DNA from: a beta proteobacterium KB13 | GTDB lineage: Bacteria; Pseudomonadota; Gammaproteobacteria; Burkholderiales; Methylophilaceae | Assembly: GCA_000156155.1 (NCBI GenBank) | Contig: DS995299.1 | Location: forward strand, 921,400 to 985,399 | Length of the DNA: 64,000 nucleotides | Direction of reading: 5' to 3' | Shown: positions 56,749 to 64,000 of the stretch, piece by piece | Layout of the letters: each line of letters opens with the position of its first letter | Position numbering within the stretch: the first letter of the stretch is position 1 | The notes under the pieces: model-generated | Databases searched by the model: none | What the model saw: only the letters and a program-made list of their open reading frames with translations | What the model was told of the DNA's origin: nothing | Made by a program: the position numbers and the translations under genes

Positions 56749-58926
56749 CTAGAAAGAATACTCAATAGATGTGAAGATAGACCTGCCCATACCTGGAACA
56801 TTTACAGCGTTGGCATATGTCAGCCCCATGCCAGTAGTGTTCATGGTTTTCCCCTGACCCATGTAAACACCACCTAAAGGATGATCATAATCTCGATCAA
56901 ATAAGTTATAGATACCCAGATTCAGTTGCAGGTTTTCTTTTTGGTACGTGGACTTAAAGTCAACAAGAGCATAGCCGCTAGTTTTCATCTCCTGACGAAT
57001 ATCATTAACATTTTTCTTGCTATCCACCAGTTGGATATAGATCCCGTTATTCCAATGATTAATCTTTTGGCTAAAGATCAATTTTAAATTGGTTGGCATC
57101 ACATGATAGAGGTCATCATTCGCATCGGTATTAACTCCTTTGACATGACTGAGTTTGGAATCAAAATAAAAATCCCCAATCTTAGCAATATTGCCTAAAT
57201 ATTGGGAGGTCTTCACATCAAATCCCCATAGACGAGCATTTTGATTACCAAGGGTTAGTGTTCGAAACCCGTCCGCCCTGGAAGTATAGGACACAGCATC
57301 AATATAGTCATCAATATAAGTTAAGTAAGACTTGAAATGAAGATTCCATAATTGCTTGTCAGCATCATGGAATACAGCGGCGTAGGCAAAGGTATGTGCT
57401 GTTTCTTTATCCAAATTCACATCGCCCACGTATCCATTTCCATCCCCAAACCAGTTCGCCATAGAAGCTGCCATGGCATTGTTAGACCACAAGTACCTTT
57501 CTTGCAATGTTGGTGATCTATTCTTAATAGAGTAGCCAAACTCATGGGTTTGATTCAGGTTAGGAGAATAGGCAGCTGATAAGGATAAATCAAGATGAGT
57601 ATCATCTTTTTTATGATTGAGCGCATTGAAGCTATTTGCATCTGCAGCGTAACCCATGTTGTTGTAGCCTTGTACATCGTTGGTATCCATCTCGACCTGG
57701 GTGAGTCTGATCCCCGACTGGGTAAACCACTCTTTGGACCATTGGAGGTCTAACTCTGTAAAGATACTATATCTATCCCGCTTACCGTCGTTAATATTTT
57801 TCATGACGTTTGGTGACATCATACCCCCGGTAGGATCCCAGCTATCATCTACCTCATAAAACTGCGTTTCTAATCCGGATCGAAGCGTACTTTTGTCATT
57901 CAGGTAAATATCCGATACTGCATTAAACCCAGTAGTGAAGCCGTGATGCGTCATCGACATTCCAGGTGTTCCAGAATAATTGAAGTTTTTATTTTTTCCA
58001 AAATTCATTTTGGTTTCTACCTGGTGGTGATAGGCCTGAAGCTCTAGCTTTCCCCAAGCATAAGAAATTGTGTCGTAAAGATGAATCTTATGGGTGTGCT
58101 GGCCCACCACATCCATCCGCTGATTCATAAAACCTTGGTATGGGATAGATTGATAGTCAAATTTAATTTCAAGCAGATGATTGTCTAACTGGTAGCCATA
58201 ACTCAACTGATGATTCTCTATTTGATATCCACTGGAAGCGATTTCATCATCTCGAATTCCGCTTTTATCCGATGATCCACCGTAATTGGCCACCTTGAAA
58301 TCATCTGCACTGGAATAATTATTTGACTGAGAATAACTACCAGAATATTTAAAATATGCGTTACCAGAAGCAACAGAAGATTTGAAATGAACCCCTTGTT
58401 CGTCATTATTACTTTTGTAAAAACTTTTAATGTTGGTCGAATAAATTAATTGATCGTCTTGACTAAAGGTAGGCTTCTTTGTCTTTATTTTTATACTGCC
58501 AGCAATGCTGTCGCCCCCCATACTCACTGGTGTGATTCCCGCAAAAACTTTAATGAAATCAACATCATTGATATCAATAAAGGATAGATCGGTGTCGGTA
58601 TGAGAGGTGCACGCAGAATTTAGGTCCACGCCATCCACGCTGATCCTTATTCTGTCATCATTCAATCCCTGCATATAAGGGATCGAGGACATTGATCCAT
58701 TTGCGGCATTATCAATCCCAGTAAAATACTCTAAAAGTGATGAGGTGTCCTGCTTGAATTGTTGATTAAGTCTCGATGAACTTATACTCTCGCCCGAGGT
58801 AATCTCACCCGGAGTGACAACATCGGTAATGACATAGATCTCTCGTAGCGATAGACCCTCATCCGCCATGATGGTAAGACTCAAAAAAAGAGAGATAATT
58901 AAAAATAAATATGAATATGTTTTCAT
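56749..58926 (-). CDS. TonB-dependent outer-membrane receptor, possible metal receptor
   Basis: This 725-residue protein has a signal peptide (about 1-22), a plug domain with DRIRISVDGVDLNSACTSH and VFAGITPVSMGGDSIAGSI, and a C-terminal barrel ending in the aromatic EYSF. Methionine and histidine are frequent in extracellular-looking loops (for example GMSMTHHG, PTGGMMSPNVM, MNTTGMGL), and CTSHTD in the plug could bind metal, so copper or another metal complex is a reasonable guess. Substrate is not established. Its codons are GC-richer than neighbouring genes. Confidence 0.85.
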   Translation of the reverse strand: MKTYSYLFLIISLFLSLTIMADEGLSLREIYVITDVVTPGEITSGESISSSRLNQQFKQDTSSLLEYFTGIDNAANGSMSSIPYMQGLNDDRIRISVDGVDLNSACTSHTDTDLSFIDINDVDFIKVFAGITPVSMGGDSIAGSIKIKTKKPTFSQDDQLIYSTNIKSFYKSNNDEQGVHFKSSVASGNAYFKYSGSYSQSNNYSSADDFKVANYGGSSDKSGIRDDEIASSGYQIENHQLSYGYQLDNHLLEIKFDYQSIPYQGFMNQRMDVVGQHTHKIHLYDTISYAWGKLELQAYHHQVETKMNFGKNKNFNYSGTPGMSMTHHGFTTGFNAVSDIYLNDKSTLRSGLETQFYEVDDSWDPTGGMMSPNVMKNINDGKRDRYSIFTELDLQWSKEWFTQSGIRLTQVEMDTNDVQGYNNMGYAADANSFNALNHKKDDTHLDLSLSAAYSPNLNQTHEFGYSIKNRSPTLQERYLWSNNAMAASMANWFGDGNGYVGDVNLDKETAHTFAYAAVFHDADKQLWNLHFKSYLTYIDDYIDAVSYTSRADGFRTLTLGNQNARLWGFDVKTSQYLGNIAKIGDFYFDSKLSHVKGVNTDANDDLYHVMPTNLKLIFSQKINHWNNGIYIQLVDSKKNVNDIRQEMKTSGYALVDFKSTYQKENLQLNLGIYNLFDRDYDHPLGGVYMGQGKTMNTTGMGLTYANAVNVPGMGRSIFTSIEYSF

Positions 58927-58994
58927 GGGAAGATTTTAATTTCGCCCTTGAGTATACATGATGCGCAAAAATAAAAAAAATAAGAAATATTCCT

Positions 58995-59630
58995 TTATTC
59001 AGAATACCTCTGTTCAAGCCATGGGTCAGCGTCATTGTGGTAGCCTCTTTCTTCCCAAAAGCCAGGACGATCTTCATTGTGCAACTCAATCGATTTGATC
59101 CATTTCGCACTCTTCCATGCGTATCGTTTTGGCACAACAACCCTAACAGGACCGCCGTGCTCTTTTGTTAAAGGCTGATCATCAAATTCAAATGCCAGTA
59201 ACACATCATCTTCTAATATTGCATCCAATGGAAGATTGGTGGTGTAATCGTCATAGGAATGAAAGGTAATAAATTTTGCATATTCAAGAGGATTGGCTAA
59301 TTTTAATAGATCTCTAGGTCTAAAGCCCTTCCACTTCAGGTCAAACTTAGACCAATGGGTGACACAATGAAAATCAGATATGTCTTCAACAATATCAAAT
59401 TCTCTCTTTAGGCTCTCATAATCAAATTCGAGCTCATGTGTAACTTCACCAAAAATTTTTAAGGTCCATTCATTTAAGCTAACCTCAGGTGTAATGCCCA
59501 AGTCTAGAACCGGAAATTTTTCTGTCAATGTTTGCCCGCTAGGTAAGCGCGCGCGTGACTCTTTTCCTATTGGCTTATTGTTCAATTGAGCTTTTTTAAT
59601 TTTTTCCTCAAACAGTTTATTAAATGTCAT
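58995..59630 (-). CDS. Sulfite-oxidase-like molybdopterin oxidoreductase (YuiH type)
   Basis: This 211-residue protein has the Moco-domain motif DFHCVTHWSKFDLKWKGF, with the cysteine ligand to molybdenum near residue 90, and HGGPVRVVVPKRYAWKSAKWI. No signal peptide is visible, so it is probably cytoplasmic, unlike periplasmic MsrP. Substrate is unknown. It starts in an ATGA overlap with the lspA stop, a place often occupied by fkpB or ispH. Confidence 0.82.
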   Translation of the reverse strand: MTFNKLFEEKIKKAQLNNKPIGKESRARLPSGQTLTEKFPVLDLGITPEVSLNEWTLKIFGEVTHELEFDYESLKREFDIVEDISDFHCVTHWSKFDLKWKGFRPRDLLKLANPLEYAKFITFHSYDDYTTNLPLDAILEDDVLLAFEFDDQPLTKEHGGPVRVVVPKRYAWKSAKWIKSIELHNEDRPGFWEERGYHNDADPWLEQRYSE

Positions 59631-60082
59631 TTAATTTTTCCTTTTAACAAGCCTAAAAGATATATGATTGCTCCAATCGTAATTGCTGAATCTGCCACAT
59701 TAAATGCTGGCCAATAATATTCATTGATATGCAGATAGATAAAGTCCGTCACATGTCCATTTAAAAATCTATCAATTAAATTTCCAATAGCGCCGCTAAT
59801 AATTAACATGATTGATATCGACCCATATGGACTGGATATATTTTGTCTATATAAATAAATTAAGTAGGTTAAGATAGCTAGGGTTAAGAGAATAAAAAAA
59901 TTGTTTTGCCAGCCAGATGCGCTATCTAAAAAGCTAAATGCAGCGCCCGTATTTTGAAAATGAACAATCTTAAAAAAATTATTTATTTCCAAATATTCCG
60001 TGAAAGGGATATTCTTTTCAACCCAACTTTTAGAGAGCTGATCAATAAGTATAATGCATAAGCCTAAAAGAAGCTTACGCAT
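59627..60082 (-). CDS. lspA: Lipoprotein signal peptidase (type II)
   Basis: This 151-residue membrane protein starts [21 protein letters not shown] and has four helices with the catalytic aspartates in GAIGNLIDR and [11 protein letters not shown]. It cleaves prolipoproteins before the lipidated cysteine. ATG 60082 overlaps the ileS stop (ATGCGTAA), with GGAG upstream; the frame extends to 60130 but only inside ileS. It feeds the LolCD pathway seen at 1-3 kb. Confidence 0.94.
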   Translation of the reverse strand: MRKLLLGLCIILIDQLSKSWVEKNIPFTEYLEINNFFKIVHFQNTGAAFSFLDSASGWQNNFFILLTLAILTYLIYLYRQNISSPYGSISIMLIISGAIGNLIDRFLNGHVTDFIYLHINEYYWPAFNVADSAITIGAIIYLLGLLKGKIK

Positions 60083-62846
60083 ACTTTCTTTTTTCTCCAT
60101 CTCCAAAAAGATTTGTAATACAACGTTCACAGATGGAGGGGTGTTCTTGGTGAGTGCCTACAGAGGGTTCAAAATGCCAGCATCTGTCACATTTGTCATG
60201 ATTAATTTTTTTAACACTGACAGAGAGTCCTTGTTGCTCTTCAATCAAACTCACGCAAGATACGATAAAGATGAAATGGAGCTCTGATTCATAAGGTTTT
60301 AAAATTTGAAAAGTTTCTGGCTTACATGACAGATGAATATCACACTCCAGAGCTGAACCTACCAACCCTTTCTCTCTTTCAGCCTCAATACTCTTATTCA
60401 CTATTGGCCTGATATCTTCTATCTCCCGCAAAAATTGGAGTTCTTCTTGATTCAAAGAGGAAGGCGTAAATTCGTACCATGATTCCTTAAAAATATTTTG
60501 ATCATCAGTTATCGTCTGCCATAACTCCTCAGCAGTAAAGCTTAAGATAGGTGCAATCATTCGCGTTAAGGCATGAGTGATGTGATACAAAGCAGTTTGT
60601 GCTGAACGTCTTTCCAGAGATTTCTCTGACATGGTGTAGAGTCGATCTTTAATGATATCTAAATAAAATCCTCCCATGTCTTCAGAACAAAAACTGACTA
60701 ATTTTTTTGTTAGGTGGTGAAAGTCATAGCTTTCATAAAGCTGCGCTATTTCTTTTTGGAGTGCATCGGTTTTAAGAAGCGCATATTTGTCCAACAATAA
60801 CAAATTGGATTCTTCTAACATCATAGAAGATTCATCAAAATCAGATATATTGGCACATAAAAATCTTAGTGTATTTCTAAGCCTTCGATAACCATCGGCG
60901 GACCTTTTAATGATCTCATCAGAAATATTTAATTCTCCTGAAAAATCAGTCATTGCCACCCAAAACCTCAGAATATCGGCACCATACTGGTCCATTATTT
61001 TTTGTGGGGCAATCACATTACCTTTAGACTTACTCATTTTTTTCCCTTGACCATCCACCACAAAACCATGAGTTAGTAACGCTTTATACGGAGCCTGCCC
61101 AGAAATAGCGGAGGCAGTTAGTAAGCTGGATTGGAACCAGCCTCGATGCTGATCTGACCCTTCTAAATAGAGATCAGCAGGGTAATTTAAATTATCATTA
61201 GTTTTTAACACTGATTCATGAGTAGTCCCAGAGTCGAACCATACATCTAAGGTGTCCGTCACTTTTTTATAATTTTTTGCATCATCCCCAAGCCATTCAT
61301 TGATATCCAAATCAAACCACGCATCAATACCATGCTCTTCGATCAAAAAAGCAATTTTTTCAAAATACTCGTCAGTCTTAGGATGTGGCTCATCTGTTTC
61401 TAAGTGGGTAAAAATAGTGATGGGTACTCCCCAATTTCTTTGCCGTGAGATGCACCAATCCGGTCTATTTTTCATCATTCCCTCAAGTCGTGCTTTTCCC
61501 CATGATGGAATAAATTCTGTTTGTTCAACCTGCTCTTTGGCAATATCTCTTAAAGTCTTTTGACCAAGTGATAGATTCATACCGATAAACCACTGTTGTG
61601 TAGCTCTAAATATAATTGGGGTTTTATGACGCCAACAGTGCGGGTAACTATGTTCAAATGATTTTTTAAAAATAAGCGCGCCATTCTCTATTAACAGATC
61701 GATAATTTCAGAATTAGCTTTCCATATATTTTGTCCTGCAAAGAACTCTACATTGCTCTTAAAGCTTCCCTCTTCGTTGACTGGATTTTCTACAGGCAGG
61801 TTATATTTCATGCCAACAACATAATCATCTAAGCCATGCGCTGGAGCAGTATGCACTAATCCCGTTCCATCTTCAGTTGTCACATGATCTCCCAATATGA
61901 TTGGGACATGCTTTTCTACATAGAAAGGATGATTGAATAAGAAGTTTTCTAGCTCCTGACCTAGGGTTGAATTTATTTTATTAACTGTTTGACCGGTTCT
62001 TGCAGCAAATTTATCAACAAGCTCATCTGCAATAACTAACAATTTTTCTTCTAGCTCAAGAAGAACATACTTTAGTTTTGGATTAACTGAAATAGCCTCA
62101 TTGGCCGGTAGTGTCCAAGGTGTGGTTGTCCATATCACAGCGTAAATATCTTTTTCAAACTTTGATGAATTAAATAATTGATGCAAGCCTGTTTGATCAA
62201 CCCCTTTAAACGCCACATCAATTGATATTGAGGTTTTATTTTCATAATCAACCTCAGCCTCAGCGAGTGCAGAGCCGCAATCAAGACACCAATGCACAGG
62301 CTTATTACCTTGATACAGCATATTATTCTGATAGATTTTTCCAAGTGAGCGAACAATATCCGCTTCTGTTTTTTTATTTAATGTTAGGTATGGGTTATCC
62401 CAGTCCCCCAATACGCCTAACCTAATAAAATCATTTTTTTGATTAGCTACTTGCAGGTTTGCATAATCCCTGCACAATTGCCGAAACTTCTTTGAATCAA
62501 GGTTCTTGCCATGCTCTTTTTCAATAGCTAACTCAATTGGAAGGCCATGACAATCCCAGCCAGGGGTATAAGGAGCATCATAATCCGACAATCCTTTAGA
62601 TTTAACAATAATATCTTTTAATACTTTATTAACCGCATGACCAATATGAATATTCCCATTGGCGTATGGTGGACCATCATGGAGGATAAATTTAGGTTTT
62701 CCTTTTTTTACATCCCTAATTTGTTGATAGTATTTTTTTTCCGCCCATGAAGATACCCAACCTGGCTCACGCTGAGCCAAATTACCCCTCATAGGAAATT
62801 CTGTATCCGGTAGATTTAAGCTATATTTTTTATTGTCATCACTCAT
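60075..62846 (-). CDS. ileS: Isoleucyl-tRNA synthetase
   Basis: This 923-residue class I synthetase has [16 protein letters not shown] (HIGH) near residue 58, KMSKS in [10 protein letters not shown] near 600, the editing domain between, and a C-terminal zinc finger with CDRCWHF and CERC. It charges tRNA-Ile. It overlaps ribF by four bases upstream and lspA by eight downstream, the standard ribF-ileS-lspA order. Confidence 0.97.
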   Translation of the reverse strand: MSDDNKKYSLNLPDTEFPMRGNLAQREPGWVSSWAEKKYYQQIRDVKKGKPKFILHDGPPYANGNIHIGHAVNKVLKDIIVKSKGLSDYDAPYTPGWDCHGLPIELAIEKEHGKNLDSKKFRQLCRDYANLQVANQKNDFIRLGVLGDWDNPYLTLNKKTEADIVRSLGKIYQNNMLYQGNKPVHWCLDCGSALAEAEVDYENKTSISIDVAFKGVDQTGLHQLFNSSKFEKDIYAVIWTTTPWTLPANEAISVNPKLKYVLLELEEKLLVIADELVDKFAARTGQTVNKINSTLGQELENFLFNHPFYVEKHVPIILGDHVTTEDGTGLVHTAPAHGLDDYVVGMKYNLPVENPVNEEGSFKSNVEFFAGQNIWKANSEIIDLLIENGALIFKKSFEHSYPHCWRHKTPIIFRATQQWFIGMNLSLGQKTLRDIAKEQVEQTEFIPSWGKARLEGMMKNRPDWCISRQRNWGVPITIFTHLETDEPHPKTDEYFEKIAFLIEEHGIDAWFDLDINEWLGDDAKNYKKVTDTLDVWFDSGTTHESVLKTNDNLNYPADLYLEGSDQHRGWFQSSLLTASAISGQAPYKALLTHGFVVDGQGKKMSKSKGNVIAPQKIMDQYGADILRFWVAMTDFSGELNISDEIIKRSADGYRRLRNTLRFLCANISDFDESSMMLEESNLLLLDKYALLKTDALQKEIAQLYESYDFHHLTKKLVSFCSEDMGGFYLDIIKDRLYTMSEKSLERRSAQTALYHITHALTRMIAPILSFTAEELWQTITDDQNIFKESWYEFTPSSLNQEELQFLREIEDIRPIVNKSIEAEREKGLVGSALECDIHLSCKPETFQILKPYESELHFIFIVSCVSLIEEQQGLSVSVKKINHDKCDRCWHFEPSVGTHQEHPSICERCITNLFGDGEKRKYA

Positions 62847-63733
62847 AATTTAAAAAATTGTTTTACATCATTAACATCAGAAGCTATTTGGGAAGACAAT
62901 TCGTTTGTAGTGGAAAATTTCTTTTCATCACGAATTTTTTTAAAGAAAGTGACATGCACATGTTTTCCATAGATATTCTTATCAAAGTCAAATAGATGAA
63001 CTTCTAAAACTAAATTTTTTACACCGCCAAAGGTTGGTTTTAAACCTAAATTAGCAACCCCAAAAAAAGAATCTAATTTTACAGCAAACACTCCCGTCAA
63101 TGGTGGGCTTTTGTGAAACATATGGACATTTGCTGTTGGATATCCTAAAAGTCTGGCTTTTTTTTCTCCGTGAATCACTCTTCCAGCGATAACATAAGGC
63201 CTGCCTAATAAAGATTCAACCTGATGAAAATCAGCATCTTGCAATGCGTCTCGAACTCTAGAGCTCGAAATTCTCTCATCATTAAGAAAAATTGTTCCTG
63301 GCTGAGTGACTTGGATGCCAAATTGTTTAAGTTCATTTATTCCGAATTGTCTTTTCTTACCAAAACGAAAATCATCGCCAACAACCAAGCCCTCTACCAA
63401 CAATTTGTTTTTTAAAATCTCAATAAAATCATTTCCTTCAAGATTAGAAAAATTCTCATCAAATCTGATCACATAAGCTCTATCAAGTTTGTGTGAGTGA
63501 AAGAATTCTAACTTCTCCCTTAGGCTAATCACTCTTTTTGGTGCAGCCTTAGGTTGAAAGAATTCTTTAGGATGTGGTTCAAATGTAATAACTGCTGATT
63601 CTAAATTTTTTGCCCTTGACTCAGAGATAACATGATTTATTAGTGATTGATGGCCTAAATGAATGCCATCATAATTTCCAATAGTGGCTATGCATGGACT
63701 TCTGGCTTGTTCAAAATGACGGTAGATTCTCAT
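62843..63733 (-). CDS. ribF: Bifunctional riboflavin kinase/FMN adenylyltransferase
   Basis: This 296-residue protein has an N-terminal adenylyltransferase domain with [16 protein letters not shown] and SSSRVRDAL-like [10 protein letters not shown], and a C-terminal kinase domain with YPTANV and [14 protein letters not shown]. It makes FMN and FAD, following the riboflavin enzymes encoded at 3-5 kb. It shares a four-base overlap with ileS and with murJ. Confidence 0.95.
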   Translation of the reverse strand: MRIYRHFEQARSPCIATIGNYDGIHLGHQSLINHVISESRAKNLESAVITFEPHPKEFFQPKAAPKRVISLREKLEFFHSHKLDRAYVIRFDENFSNLEGNDFIEILKNKLLVEGLVVGDDFRFGKKRQFGINELKQFGIQVTQPGTIFLNDERISSSRVRDALQDADFHQVESLLGRPYVIAGRVIHGEKKARLLGYPTANVHMFHKSPPLTGVFAVKLDSFFGVANLGLKPTFGGVKNLVLEVHLFDFDKNIYGKHVHVTFFKKIRDEKKFSTTNELSSQIASDVNDVKQFFKL

Positions 63734-64000
63734 ACATTATCTTTACTTAACTTATTTAATTTAACGCCTTGAATGAAAAGTAAGCTCACAAAAATAAGAG
63801 CACCTAGTGCAACTAATGCAAGCAATAAAATCATCCTATAAAGAAAACTTATACTCACCCAGTACTGAAAATCAGGATTGATGAAGTATAAAATCACTCC
63901 CATCAGAAATGCAGACAAAAATATCTTGATTAAAAAAATAAATGTTGCGGGTTCAATTTTAAAGTCATTCATTTTCTTTATTGAAAAAAACAACATGACT
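63730..64000 (-). CDS. murJ: C-terminal end of lipid II flippase MurJ (partial)
   Basis: The last 90 or so codons of a hydrophobic membrane protein are visible, with two clear helices (about 20-45 and 50-75 from the visible end) and a basic tail LNKLSKDNV. Length, hydrophobicity and its place ahead of ribF-ileS match MurJ, which flips lipid II. The start lies outside the window, and the reading frame stays open to its edge. Confidence 0.72.
   Translation of the reverse strand, partial: VMLFFSIKKMNDFKIEPATFIFLIKIFLSAFLMGVILYFINPDFQYWVSISFLYRMILLLALVALGALIFVSLLFIQGVKLNKLSKDNV

Overview
The window is a gene-dense, AT-rich stretch of bacterial chromosome. It holds about 68 protein genes, no gene-free gap over about 160 bases, and no rRNA, tRNA, CRISPR array, insertion sequence or prophage that I can see. 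Gene order (leuS-lptE-holA-proA-nadD, lptD-surA-pdxA-rsmA, ilvBNC-psd, murJ-ribF-ileS-lspA, bioBFHCD) and protein character point to a betaproteobacterium. The low GC, short intergenic spaces, frequent 1-14 base gene overlaps and an MxaD-like protein beside a YVTN propeller suggest a streamlined aquatic methylotroph of the Methylophilales, such as the marine OM43 type. That placement is inferred from remembered family features, not from a search.

Layout. 1-3030 (minus): ExbB/ExbD energising proteins and the LolC/LolD lipoprotein exporter. 3080-15330 (plus): riboflavin genes, ruvX, pyrB with a catalytically dead DHOase-like partner, a lysine/alanine/proline-repeat histone-like protein, yggS-proC-mnmA-nadC, and ilvB-ilvN-ilvC-psd. 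15325-21700: rppH, a propeller lipoprotein, an SRPBCC protein, an esterase, then xseB-ispA-dxs-folE2 for isoprenoid and pterin precursors. 21690-26050: an MFS carrier, aroC, rluE, icd and a cold-shock protein. 26120-32000 (minus): amgK-murU-pepP-ubiH-ubiH-like-dsbC.

32110-43730 (plus): lptD-surA-pdxA-rsmA and adk-leuS-lptE-holA-proA-nadD, so both LPS-assembly outer-membrane partners (LptD and LptE) lie in the window. 43715-48030 (minus): a complete biotin operon bioB-F-H-C-D. 48120-54100: trmL, gpsA, an SH3 protein, secB, grxC, gpmI, envC and yjbQ. 54080-58930: clpB and a TonB-dependent receptor. 58995-64000 (minus): a molybdopterin oxidoreductase, lspA, ileS, ribF and the 3' end of murJ.

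The most notable non-routine signals are: (1) a perfect terminator-like hairpin inside the signal-peptide codons of the gene after secB; (2) a perfect 11-base dyad lying on a sigma-32-like clpB promoter; (3) a DNA-level perfect PAAKK minisatellite; (4) two enzyme-like proteins that have lost catalytic residues (the DHOase-like subunit and the GTP cyclohydrolase II half of RibB) plus a UbiH paralogue with degraded FAD motifs; (5) several likely leaderless genes with extended -10 promoters ending about 7 bases before ATG; (6) all six convergent gene pairs abutting or overlapping, leaving no room for terminators; and (7) a GC-elevated TonB receptor and molybdoenzyme where fkpB-ispH often follow lspA. 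I do not see a clearly new multi-gene defence or biosynthetic system.
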